NCBI RefSeq assembly: GCF_000092245.1
Contig: NC_014166.1
Location: 1,240,001-1,304,000 of the forward strand
Direction: 5' to 3'
Length of the DNA: 64,000 nt
Source: Arcobacter nitrofigilis DSM 7299
Lineage (GTDB): Bacteria; Campylobacterota; Campylobacteria; Campylobacterales; Arcobacteraceae
Below are positions 25,292 to 33,704 of this stretch, one piece after another. The first letter of the stretch is position 1; the number at the start of each line of letters is the position of its first letter. The notes below the pieces were generated by a model. It was not told where the DNA came from and searched no databases. It worked only from the letters and a program-made list of their open reading frames with translations. Both the position numbers and the translations under genes were made by a program.

Positions 25292-25951
25292 ATGGTATTA
25301 AGTAAAGAATTAGTAGAAAGATATTTAAAAACGGATCCTGCTCAAATAGGACACTATATTAATAGTGGTTATATGAGTCCTAAAATAGGACCAGTTTTTC
25401 AAGATTGTAAAATGGTAGGACCTGCTTATACAATAAGAGTTGCAGTTAATGATTCTGCAATAGTCTATTATGCTATGAAAAAAGCGCCAAAAGGTTCTGT
25501 AATAGTTATTGATAGATTAGGTGATGAAGTTTATGCTTGTGCAGGTGAAATTGTTGCTCGTTCAGCAAAAGCATTGGGAATGGCTGGTGTTGTAATTGAT
25601 GGTCCATCAACAGATGTTCAAGCAATGAGAGAGATAGGTCTTCCTGTATTTTCTACTGGACTATCTCCTGTTACTACAACTTTACTTGGACTTACTGGTG
25701 AATATGATATTCCTGTTCAATGTGGAGGTACAATTGTAAACCCTGGTGATATTATTTTTGGAGATGATAATGGTGTTATCGTTATTCCTCCTGAAAAAGC
25801 TGAAGAACTTTTATTAAAAGCTGAAGAAGCTGATAGAAAAGAAGAAAAATTAAGAGCAATTTTCGAAGAGGGTAAATATGTTGATTATTGTACAAATATT
25901 GATGCTCTTGTAGAGACTGATCATAGACCATACTTTAAAGAATTAAAATGA
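25292..25951 (+). CDS. RraA-like protein (aldolase/RraA superfamily)
   Basis: A 219-residue protein, started at the ATG at 25292 with TAGGAGTTATA upstream; a longer reading from 25250 lacks a ribosome site. The family core is AGEIVARSAKALGMAGVVIDG (split: AGEIVARSAKAL, GMAGVVIDG), LPVFSTG and GGTIVNPGDIIFGDDNGV. In class II pyruvate aldolases of this fold the R-D pair after DG binds pyruvate and metal; here the sequence is DGPSTD, retaining Asp but replacing Arg by Thr. So a plain HMG/CHA aldolase is doubtful. Its stop overlaps the next start (ATGA). Confidence 0.82.
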   Translation: MVLSKELVERYLKTDPAQIGHYINSGYMSPKIGPVFQDCKMVGPAYTIRVAVNDSAIVYYAMKKAPKGSVIVIDRLGDEVYACAGEIVARSAKALGMAGVVIDGPSTDVQAMREIGLPVFSTGLSPVTTTLLGLTGEYDIPVQCGGTIVNPGDIIFGDDNGVIVIPPEKAEELLLKAEEADRKEEKLRAIFEEGKYVDYCTNIDALVETDHRPYFKELK

Positions 25952-26715
25952 AAACAAAAGAGTTTAGACAACTAATTTCTAAAGGTGAATTTGCTAAACC
26001 CACTGCAGGATACTGCACTGGGTTTGTTCAAGCAAATATGTTAGTAATTCCTAAAAAATATGCTGATTCTTTTGAAGAGTTTGGAAAATTAAATCATAAA
26101 GCAATCCCTATTTTAGAAGTAATTAGAGATTCATATTATACTAAGATTTTGGCTGACAATGCCAATTTATTAAAGGAACTACCTTCTTATAATATTTTTG
26201 AAGATGGTAAATATGTAAGAAGTGTAAAAAATATAGAAGAATACTATTCAAAAGATTTAGTATTTTTTCTAGTTGGATGTAGTTTTACTTTTGAAACTTC
26301 ACTTATAAATTCTGGTATTTTATTAAGACATGTTGAAGAGAAAAAAAATGTTGCTATGTATGATACAAATATTAAGTTAAATAAAGTTGGTATTTTTGAA
26401 GGGAATATGGTAGTTTCTATGCGACCTATAAAAAAGGATAGAGTATCAGAAGCTTGTGTTATCACAAGTCATTTTCCAAATATGCATGGTGGACCAATCC
26501 AAGTTGGTTATCCTGAGATGATAGGAATAGAAGATATTACTAAACCTGATTACGGTGATTCTATTGAAATAAAAGAGGATGAGATACCTGTTTTTTGGCC
26601 TTGTGGTGTTACCCCTGAAAACGTATTAAAAAATGTAAAATTACCTTTTGCAATAACACACTCTCCTGGTCATATGTTTATTAGTGATAGAAAAGATAGT
26701 GAATATTATGTATAA
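25948..26715 (+). CDS. YcsI/DUF1445 protein (D-glutamate cyclase family)
   Basis: A 255-residue member of the UPF0317/DUF1445 family: PTAGYCTGFVQANMLVIP, FLVGCSFTFETSLI, MYDTNI, MVVSMRPI, HFPNMHGGPIQVGYPEMIG, PVFWPCGVTPENV and ITHSPGHMFISD. The vertebrate relative DGLUCY has been reported to interconvert D-glutamate and 5-oxo-D-proline, and Bacillus ycsI lies in the ycsF-kipIA operon, the same gene company as here. I infer a step that makes or uses a 5-oxoproline-type lactam. Last gene of the operon from 21625, convergent with regulator 2. Confidence 0.85.
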   Translation: MKTKEFRQLISKGEFAKPTAGYCTGFVQANMLVIPKKYADSFEEFGKLNHKAIPILEVIRDSYYTKILADNANLLKELPSYNIFEDGKYVRSVKNIEEYYSKDLVFFLVGCSFTFETSLINSGILLRHVEEKKNVAMYDTNIKLNKVGIFEGNMVVSMRPIKKDRVSEACVITSHFPNMHGGPIQVGYPEMIGIEDITKPDYGDSIEIKEDEIPVFWPCGVTPENVLKNVKLPFAITHSPGHMFISDRKDSEYYV

Positions 26716-26717
26716 AA

Positions 26718-27398
26718 TTAGTTTTTGATTAATCTATAACCTTCTTGTATAATATTTTCAATAATTTGTACAGGAAGTTTTTTCCTTAACTCTTTAATAA
26801 ATGTTTTTAATGCATTTTGAGTCATATCTTTATCCACCCAAATATACTCTTGAATCATATCATAAGTGGTGATTTTATCTTTATTCTTATATAAAAGTTC
26901 CAAAAAGTGCTTATCTTTTTTTCTAAGTGGAATAGTCTCTTTATTATAATATAAATTACTATTTTCAATATCTAAATATAAACTTGGATATATTTCAAAC
27001 ATAGTGTGATTTTCATTAAATATTGCGACTGTTATTGCTTCATAAAGTTTTTTGTTAGTTACTGGTTTTAATATATAATGAGAAATTTTTAAATTGATTA
27101 AGTTTAATAAATATTCTTCTTTTGAGTAAGCACTTATGACAATAATAGGAATTCCCATATCAATTAAACGGATTTTTTTAATTAATTCTATTCCATTTTC
27201 ATCTTTCATTTCAATATCTGTAATAATTAAATCAGGTTTATTTTCTAAATAAAGCTCATAACCATCAATTACATTATCACTTTGAAAAACTTCTTTGAAA
27301 TAAAAGCTTAAAATAGTTACTAATTTTTCTCTTATAAAATCATCATCTTCCACTATTAAAACAGAATATGTTTCAAGTTTATTTTCTAATCTTTCCAT
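26718..27398 (-). CDS. OmpR-type response regulator 2
   Basis: A 226-residue paralogue of regulator 1, with D61 in the same position (ITDIEMKDENG), E17-D18 acidic pocket and YILKPV Lys. The effector domain ends with NALKTFIKELRKKLP and IIQEGYRLI, close to regulator 1. It starts nine bases after the HK2 stop on the minus strand. The near-identical recognition helices predict a common operator and therefore cross-regulation between systems 1 and 2. Confidence 0.92.
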   Translation of the reverse strand: MERLENKLETYSVLIVEDDDFIREKLVTILSFYFKEVFQSDNVIDGYELYLENKPDLIITDIEMKDENGIELIKKIRLIDMGIPIIVISAYSKEEYLLNLINLKISHYILKPVTNKKLYEAITVAIFNENHTMFEIYPSLYLDIENSNLYYNKETIPLRKKDKHFLELLYKNKDKITTYDMIQEYIWVDKDMTQNALKTFIKELRKKLPVQIIENIIQEGYRLIKN

Positions 27399-27407
27399 TA
27401 TTTACCC

Positions 27408-29234
27408 TTATACAACTATTCTAAAAAGTGCACCTTCATTGGTGTTTCTAACTGTTAGTTTTCCATCCATGTTTTTTTCTATTATCATTTTTGACATATA
27501 TAAACCTAATCCTGTCCCTTGTACTGTTTTAGTTGAGAAATAAGGTTCAAAGATTTTTTCTATATTATCTAATTTTATTCCACCTGCATTATCTTTTACA
27601 GCAACTATTGATCTATTATTGTATGTATTAACTATTAAGTATATACAAGAATTAAACCTCTTATTCATAATTAAGGCATCTTTCGCATTTAATAAAAGAT
27701 TTAATATAACTTGTGAATACTCTCTTGGATAACCCTTGATTTTTTTATCATTAATTACTTTATAGTATAGTTTAATTCCTTGATTATTTAAAGATTCTTT
27801 GACCAAAGATATTGCGTTTTCACAAGCACTAGATATTAAAAATTCTTCTTTATCTTTTTCAGGTTTAAAAAAGTTTTTAAAATCTTCAATAGTATTTGAC
27901 ATATATTCAATAATATTTGTGGCATCTTCACTGGAAGATAAGATAAATTTATTATCAGCTTTTTTGAACATAATTTTTGTTTCTATTTCCATTAATATAC
28001 CACTTAGTTGATTAAGTGGTTGTCTCCATTGATGAGAAATCATACTTAACATTTCTCCCATTCTTGCGTGTCTTGATTGATGAAGCATTGCTCTATCTTT
28101 TTCTTTTGCTTCAGCTAAGGCTTTATTTACTGTAATGTGAAGATTTTTGTTGTGATTTTTTAGTTTTAACTCTTTTCTTCTTACTTTATATTTATATTGT
28201 TGAAATGTTTTATTTATCTCTTGGGAAATCATAAGTGATAAGATAGAGATAAATATGATTAATAAAAATGCAATTACTATTGCTGTTTGTATATAATGAT
28301 TTGTTTTCTTTTCTAAATCTTTTTTCTTATTCAAAATTACATTGTGAATTTCATCTAAAAAGATTCCAGAACCAATGACCCAATTCCATTGGCTATAAAG
28401 TTTTACAAAAGCAATTTTTTTAGATACTTTACCATTTTTTTCAGTATCAAAGAATTCTAAAAAATCTCCATCATGATGCTTTGTTGCTAAGCGAATTAAG
28501 TTTTGTACATACAGATTGTTTTTAGGATCTTTTCTATTGGTTTCATCCTTTCCTACATCTTTTTTTCTTTTTCCATGGGCTATTAGAATATTTGTATTTG
28601 TATAAACCCAAAAGTAATTATTGTTCCCATATCTTACAAATTCTACCCATCTTGCTATATTATATTTTAAATCATCTAAAAGGTAAAATATATCTTTTTT
28701 TAACACTAATATTAAGTTTTTATTTTTCAAATATTTAAATAAATATAAATTTATTCCATCTTCAATTAAATAGGCTTCTTTTTTATTTTTTAAGATTTTT
28801 TTTAATTCATTTATATTATCAAAATTAAAAAATACATCGGGATTTTTTATAAGATTTTTGTTTTTTATATCAAAGATAATAAAATCAGTATTTGAAGTTG
28901 CACTTTGTTTTATATAATTGTAATAATTTTTATAAGAGATAGTATTATCTTCAATATTTTTAGCAAAAGTACTCATTTGAATATGTATACTTTTTTTTGT
29001 ATTTTCTATGAGTAGATTTTTTTGATATTTTATATAGCTAATTACTCCATTAGTCTCTTTTTTTAATATCTCTTTTTGTTTTGAAATATACTCTTTTTCT
29101 AGTTGGGCACTCTCTTTTTTAAAGTTATTTTGTTGATTATTAACTAAATAATATAATAGTATACTAACTAACAATATTATTGAAAAAATTGGAGTTAATA
29201 TTATAAGGGTTGGAATATTTTTTTCATTAAACAA
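27408..29234 (-). CDS. Sensor histidine kinase 2 (larger, dual-Cache-like sensor)
   Basis: A 608-residue kinase paralogous to HK1. I use the TTG at 29234 because it gives MFNEKNIPTLIILTP, matching the HK1 N-terminus, and has AGGAG six bases upstream. The periplasmic part (about 35-315) is some 100 residues longer than in HK1, with a membrane-distal module (STFAKN to LKKDIFYL) before the Cache unit WVEFVRYGNNNYFWVY, as in dCache sensors. Kinase core: SHQWRQPLNQL, NLLLNAKDAL, DNAGG and GTGLGLYMSK. So the two kinases share output but probably sense different ligands. Divergent from pxpA, with repeats for both directions in the gap. Confidence 0.92.
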   Translation of the reverse strand: MFNEKNIPTLIILTPIFSIILLVSILLYYLVNNQQNNFKKESAQLEKEYISKQKEILKKETNGVISYIKYQKNLLIENTKKSIHIQMSTFAKNIEDNTISYKNYYNYIKQSATSNTDFIIFDIKNKNLIKNPDVFFNFDNINELKKILKNKKEAYLIEDGINLYLFKYLKNKNLILVLKKDIFYLLDDLKYNIARWVEFVRYGNNNYFWVYTNTNILIAHGKRKKDVGKDETNRKDPKNNLYVQNLIRLATKHHDGDFLEFFDTEKNGKVSKKIAFVKLYSQWNWVIGSGIFLDEIHNVILNKKKDLEKKTNHYIQTAIVIAFLLIIFISILSLMISQEINKTFQQYKYKVRRKELKLKNHNKNLHITVNKALAEAKEKDRAMLHQSRHARMGEMLSMISHQWRQPLNQLSGILMEIETKIMFKKADNKFILSSSEDATNIIEYMSNTIEDFKNFFKPEKDKEEFLISSACENAISLVKESLNNQGIKLYYKVINDKKIKGYPREYSQVILNLLLNAKDALIMNKRFNSCIYLIVNTYNNRSIVAVKDNAGGIKLDNIEKIFEPYFSTKTVQGTGLGLYMSKMIIEKNMDGKLTVRNTNEGALFRIVV

Positions 29235-29267
29235 ATTTTTCTCCTAAGTATAATTATATAATAAGAA

Positions 29268-29289
29268 TTTAGAATGTGTTATAAGTGTG
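29268..29289 (-). promoter_or_regulatory. Tandem 11-bp repeat, site F (HK2 promoter)
   Basis: On the minus strand CACACTTATAA then CACATTCTAAA, exact 11-bp period, ending 33 bases before the HK2 start at 29234. TTATATAAT lies between as a possible -10. Same orientation relative to its gene as the other five sites. Confidence 0.58.
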
Positions 29290-29331
29290 CTTTATTAAAT
29301 TTGTAAGTAAATATACTTTAATATTTAAAAA

Positions 29332-29353
29332 CTCACTAGATTCACACTTTAAA
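29332..29353 (+). promoter_or_regulatory. Tandem 11-bp repeat, site E (pxpABC promoter)
   Basis: CTCACTAGATT then CACACTTTAAA, 11-bp period, ending 42 bases before the pxpA ATG at 29396. AATAGAATTT just downstream can supply a -10. Puts the oxoprolinase operon in the proposed regulon. Confidence 0.58.
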
Positions 29354-29395
29354 ATAATAGAATTTATTTAAATATTTTAAAAAGTTAGGATTGAT

Positions 29396-30133
29396 ATGAG
29401 TATAAAACTAAATTGTGATATGGGTGAGAGTTTTGGTATTTGGAAGATGGGATTAGATGAAGAGATTATGCCATATATCGATATGGCAAATCTTGCTTGT
29501 GGATTTCATGCAAGTGATGCTCTTACTATGAATAAATCAGTTGCTTTAGCTAAAAAATACAATGTAACAGTTGGTGCACATCCTGGCTATCAAGATTTAG
29601 TTGGATTTGGTAGAAGAAGTATACCTTGTACTGATGAAGAGATAAGCTCAATCGTTTTATATCAAATTGGGGCATTAAGTGTTTTTTGTAAAGTACATGA
29701 TACTTATGTCTCTTATGTAAAACCTCATGGTGGATTGTATCATGATATGATGAATAAAGAGAATGTATTTAGAGCAATTTTAAGTGCTATTTCTTCTTAT
29801 GATAAGAGTATAAATCTGATGATATTATCAAGTCCAAAAAATGAAGAGTATGCGAAAATCGCAAAGGGTTATAATATCACTTTATTATATGAAGTATTTG
29901 CAGATAGAAATTACAATGATGATGGAAGTTTAGTCTCAAGAAGTGAAGATAATGCTGTGATTCATGATGAAAAAGAAGTTATATCAAGAGTTAAAAATCT
30001 AAAAGAAAAAGGTACTTTAAATAGTATTAGTGGGAAAGAGTTAGCTTTAAAAGTTGATGCTCTTTGTGTACATGGTGATACTAAAAATGCCTTGGAGTTT
30101 ATAAAAATACTTAGAAAGGAAATATCTGCATGA
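29396..30133 (+). CDS. pxpA: 5-oxoprolinase subunit A (LamB/YcsF family)
   Basis: A 245-residue TIM-barrel-like subunit of the bacterial ATP-dependent 5-oxoprolinase, which opens 5-oxo-L-proline to glutamate. The canonical motifs are all present: LNCDMGESFG, ANLACGFHASDA, VTVGAHPGYQDLVGFGRR, YVKPHGGLYHDM, EVFADRNYNDDG and CVHGD near the C-terminus. It overlaps pxpB by four bases, and pxpC follows, giving the complete enzyme. The copy at 15369 has lost several of these residues. Under site E in the 11-bp repeat regulon. Confidence 0.95.
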   Translation: MSIKLNCDMGESFGIWKMGLDEEIMPYIDMANLACGFHASDALTMNKSVALAKKYNVTVGAHPGYQDLVGFGRRSIPCTDEEISSIVLYQIGALSVFCKVHDTYVSYVKPHGGLYHDMMNKENVFRAILSAISSYDKSINLMILSSPKNEEYAKIAKGYNITLLYEVFADRNYNDDGSLVSRSEDNAVIHDEKEVISRVKNLKEKGTLNSISGKELALKVDALCVHGDTKNALEFIKILRKEISA

Positions 30134-30804
30134 TATTTAAAGTAGCTTCTGTTGATTCATTAGTTATATATTTTGGAAATGAAATAAGTAAAGAAATAGC
30201 ACAAGATGTACAAAAAGCATATCTATCTTTGAGAAGTTTAAATATAGAAGGGCTAATAGAGATTATTCCTTCATATACTACTATTTACATAAGTTACGAT
30301 ATTTTCAAATATGATTATTTATCTTTAGTGGAATTATTAAAACAAAGTATAAACTTAGAGTATGAAGATAATAGTTCTAAAAATATTATAAATATAGATG
30401 TATATTATGGGCAAGAAGTTGGTTTAGATTTAAGTGATATGAGTACCAAAACAAAACTCCCAATAGAAAAGATTATAGAAATACATTCACAAAAACTTTA
30501 TGATGTATATGCCATAGGTTTTGCTCCTGGTTTTGGATTTTTAGCTAGTGTGGATAAACAAATAGCAGTTCCAAGATTATCAAGCCCAAGAAAAAGTGTA
30601 CCTAAAGGCTCAGTAGCTATTGCAGATAGACAAACAGCAGTTTATCCTCAAAGTTCACCTGGTGGGTGGAATATTATAGGACGAACAGCAATGGAGTTAT
30701 TTGATAAGAGTTTAGAAAAACTTTCACCTTTGAGTGTTGGAGATAAGGTTAAATTCAATGCAATTAGTAAAGAAGAGTTTTTAGCTCAAGGTGGAATTAT
30801 ATGA
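30130..30804 (+). CDS. pxpB: 5-oxoprolinase subunit B (KipI family)
   Basis: A 224-residue protein of the KipI/allophanate-hydrolase subunit 1 family. Typical motifs: VYDVYAIGFAPGFGFLAS region (YAIGFAPGFGFL), VPRLSSPRKSVPKGSVAIA and YPQSSPGGWNIIGRT, the latter with SSPGGW. Overlaps pxpA upstream and pxpC downstream (ATGA-type overlaps). Forms the PxpBC part that phosphorylates the lactam in the characterised enzyme. Confidence 0.95.
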   Translation: MIFKVASVDSLVIYFGNEISKEIAQDVQKAYLSLRSLNIEGLIEIIPSYTTIYISYDIFKYDYLSLVELLKQSINLEYEDNSSKNIINIDVYYGQEVGLDLSDMSTKTKLPIEKIIEIHSQKLYDVYAIGFAPGFGFLASVDKQIAVPRLSSPRKSVPKGSVAIADRQTAVYPQSSPGGWNIIGRTAMELFDKSLEKLSPLSVGDKVKFNAISKEEFLAQGGII

Positions 30805-31712
30805 GTTTAGAAATAATAAATAAACCAATCCTTGCAACAATTCAAGATATGGGAAGATTCTCTTATTCGAATATTGGAGTTTCAAATTCAGGGGTTATGG
30901 ATGAGTATGCTTATTTATATGTAAATAAAATCCTTGGAAATGACTTTGGTACAAATGCCCTAGAAATATCTTTTTCAAATGTTCAGTTTAAAGTAAATGC
31001 TTCAACACAAATCGCACTTACAGGTGCGAAATGTGAGTTTTTTATAAATAATGTTTTAATGGATACTTGGGAAACACACAATATAAAAAAAGGTGATATA
31101 TTAAAAGTTGGAAGAATAATAGAGGGTACGAGAGTATATTTAGCAGTAAGTGGTGGATTTGATATAAAAAAAGAGTTTGGAAGTAATAGTACAACTATAA
31201 AAGAGAAACTTGGTGGGATAGATGGTGATAAATTAAAAAAAGGGGATATCTTACCTTTTAAAAGTTCACAACCCACATACAAAAAAAGACTACATCAAGA
31301 ATATATTCCAAAGTATAGTGATGAATTGATTCTAAGAGTAATTCTTTGTTCCCAAGAAGATAATTTTTCCCAAGAAGAGAAAGATAAATTCTTTTCAAAC
31401 TCTTATACTATAACAAATGATTTTAATAGAATGGGCTGTAAATTAAATGGTGAAGTAATAAAATCAGATATCAATGGAATCATTTCCGAGGGTATTGCCT
31501 TTGGAGCTATTCAAATACCAAGTGATGGACAACCAATTATTTTATTAAAAGAGAGACAGACAATTGGCGGATATCCAAAGATTGGAACTGTTTTTAGCCT
31601 AGATTGTTTTAATTTAGCCCAAGCAAAACCAAATAGCAAAATAAGATTTACTCCCATAAGTATAGAAGAGGCACAAGAGAAGTTAAGAGCTTTTTATCAC
31701 TATTTTAGATAG
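30801..31712 (+). CDS. pxpC: 5-oxoprolinase subunit C (KipA family)
   Basis: A 303-residue biotin-independent carboxylase-like subunit (allophanate-hydrolase subunit 2 family). Motifs: TIQDMGRFSYSNIGVSNSG, MDEYAYLYVNKILGND, LAVSGGFDI, NDFNRMGCKLNG, SEGIAFGAIQIPSDGQPIIL and TIGGYPKIGTV. Last gene of pxpABC; the DedA gene begins 33 bases later with its own ribosome site and may be read through. Confidence 0.95.
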   Translation: MSLEIINKPILATIQDMGRFSYSNIGVSNSGVMDEYAYLYVNKILGNDFGTNALEISFSNVQFKVNASTQIALTGAKCEFFINNVLMDTWETHNIKKGDILKVGRIIEGTRVYLAVSGGFDIKKEFGSNSTTIKEKLGGIDGDKLKKGDILPFKSSQPTYKKRLHQEYIPKYSDELILRVILCSQEDNFSQEEKDKFFSNSYTITNDFNRMGCKLNGEVIKSDINGIISEGIAFGAIQIPSDGQPIILLKERQTIGGYPKIGTVFSLDCFNLAQAKPNSKIRFTPISIEEAQEKLRAFYHYFR

Positions 31713-31745
31713 TATTCTTGCTATTAATAAATATAGAGGATTGTT

Positions 31746-32276
31746 TTGGAAGATATAATTAATCAATGGGGTTACTTAGCTCTATTCTTATACTCATTTG
31801 GTGGTGGTTTTGTTGGACTTGTGGTTGCAAGTGTTTTAGCTTATTCTGGAGATTTAAATATATATGTATGTATCATAGTTGCAGCTAGTTCAAACTTCTT
31901 AGGGGATCAGTTTCTCTTTTATATGGCAAGAACAAATAAAAACTATGCAAAAGATATAATGAAAAAGCATGGGAGAAAAGTTGCACTTGCCCATTTGTGG
32001 ATGAGAAAATATGGTTCACCCGTTGTATTTTTACAAAAGTATGTATATGGAATAAAAACTTTGATTCCATTAGCTATGGGACTTACAAAATACTCATTTA
32101 AAAAATTTACTATATTTAACTTCTTTGCTACAATTCTTTGGTCAGTAGTAGTTGGATATATCAGTTATAAACTAGGCGAAGTTGTTTTAACTTATGCAGA
32201 TGATTATAAGTATTATGGAGTAGCAATAATCTTAGCTATTGTACTTACTGTTACTTACTACTTAAAGAAGATATAA
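31746..32276 (+). CDS. DedA/VTT-domain membrane protein
   Basis: A 176-residue inner-membrane protein from a TTG start with GAGGA upstream. VTT-family features: an N-terminal hydrophobic pair with YSFGGGFVGLVVASVLAYSG, then SSNFLGDQFLFYMAR, and FLQKYVYGIKTLIPLAMGLTK, split as FLQKYVYGIKTL and IPLAMG; similar to YqaA-type proteins. DedA proteins are linked to lipid carrier transport and membrane homeostasis. Stop and the next ATG are adjacent, so it may be cotranscribed with dbpA. Confidence 0.83.
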   Translation: MEDIINQWGYLALFLYSFGGGFVGLVVASVLAYSGDLNIYVCIIVAASSNFLGDQFLFYMARTNKNYAKDIMKKHGRKVALAHLWMRKYGSPVVFLQKYVYGIKTLIPLAMGLTKYSFKKFTIFNFFATILWSVVVGYISYKLGEVVLTYADDYKYYGVAIILAIVLTVTYYLKKI

Positions 32277-33635
32277 ATGCTAGCAATAACTACACTAAAC
32301 ATAGATGAAAAACTAAAAGAGAACTTGATATCTTTAGGTTATGAAACTCTAACTAAAATACAAGAAGAGTCTTTACCTTTAATATTAGAAGGAAAAGATG
32401 TCATAGCAAAAGCAAAAACAGGAAGTGGAAAAACTGCTGCTTTTGGAATAGGGCTATTAAATAAATTAGATGTAAAGAAGTTCAAAACACAATGTTTAGT
32501 TTTATGTCCTACAAGGGAACTTGCTGACCAAGTTGCAGTTGAACTTAGAAGAATAGCTAGATATAAACACAATATCAAAATATTAACTTTATGTGGTGGC
32601 GTTCCCTCAAGCAGACAAACACATTCACTAACCCATGGAGCACATGTAATAGTTGGAACTCCTGGACGAGTACTGTTTCACCTAAGAGAGCAAAACCTAA
32701 ATCCAGAATCAATTGATACCCTTGTATTAGATGAAGCAGATAGAATGCTTGATATGGGATTTTTAGAAGACATAGAAAAGGTAATAAGCTTTATACCAAA
32801 ACAGCGACAAACATTACTATTCTCTGCAACCTATGATGAAAATATAAAAGAGCTTTCAAAAGGTATCTTAGTAGATCCTATTTTTAAAAGTGTAGATACA
32901 GTTCATACAGAAAGCACCATAAGAGAAGAGTTTATAAAAACTTCAAGAAAAGATAGTGTTTTATTAAAACTATTCTCAACTTATAAACCAAGCTCAGTAA
33001 TTATATTTTGTAATACAAAAATCAAATGTGATGAACTAGATACCTACCTTTATGATATGGGATATGACCCCTTAGTTTTACACTCTGATTTTGAACAAAA
33101 AACAAGAGATGAAATTATTACACTTTTTTCAAATAAGTCATACCCAATACTAATTGCAACAGATGTAGCAAGTAGGGGACTTGATATTGATGATGTTGAG
33201 ATGGTTATAAATTATGATATGGCAAATGATACAAATGTATATACACATAGAATAGGAAGAACTGCAAGAGCTGGGAAAAGTGGAGTTGCTTTGACTTTAT
33301 ATAATGATTATGATGAAGATAAAGTTGAGGAACTGCAAGTAAATAAAGAGCTAGTTTATGTTGATGAAGAGAGTTTGATTGATGAGGTATATAAATTAAC
33401 AGCAGAATTTAGAACTATTTATATAAGTGGTGGGAAAAAATTAAAACTAAGACCTGCTGATATTTTAGGGTGTTTGATTCAAGATAATGGCTTAGAAAAA
33501 GATGATATAGGTAAGATAAAAATACTTCCTATGTGCTCTTATGTGGCAATAAAAGTTGATGCTTATGAGAAAAAAATCAAAGGACAAGAGTCTTTAAAAA
33601 TCAAAGGTAAATTTTTTAGAATATTTGATAGATAG
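32277..33635 (+). CDS. dbpA: DEAD-box RNA helicase DbpA
   Basis: A 452-residue ATP-dependent RNA helicase acting on 23S rRNA during large-subunit assembly. Helicase motifs in order: Q motif, AKTGSGKTAAFG (I), PTRELADQ (Ia), TPGR (Ib), LDEADRML (II), SATYD (III), ATDVASRGLDI (V), HRIGRTARAG (VI). The C-terminal ~75 residues (TIYISGGKKLKLRPADILG and following) form the DbpA-type RNA-binding domain that targets hairpin 92 in known members. Confidence 0.93.
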   Translation: MLAITTLNIDEKLKENLISLGYETLTKIQEESLPLILEGKDVIAKAKTGSGKTAAFGIGLLNKLDVKKFKTQCLVLCPTRELADQVAVELRRIARYKHNIKILTLCGGVPSSRQTHSLTHGAHVIVGTPGRVLFHLREQNLNPESIDTLVLDEADRMLDMGFLEDIEKVISFIPKQRQTLLFSATYDENIKELSKGILVDPIFKSVDTVHTESTIREEFIKTSRKDSVLLKLFSTYKPSSVIIFCNTKIKCDELDTYLYDMGYDPLVLHSDFEQKTRDEIITLFSNKSYPILIATDVASRGLDIDDVEMVINYDMANDTNVYTHRIGRTARAGKSGVALTLYNDYDEDKVEELQVNKELVYVDEESLIDEVYKLTAEFRTIYISGGKKLKLRPADILGCLIQDNGLEKDDIGKIKILPMCSYVAIKVDAYEKKIKGQESLKIKGKFFRIFDR

Positions 33636-33704
33636 TTATATTATAAAAAATAAAAGTAAAAATAGGTAATATATAATTAAATAATATATTTTTCAAGGAA
33701 TTTG

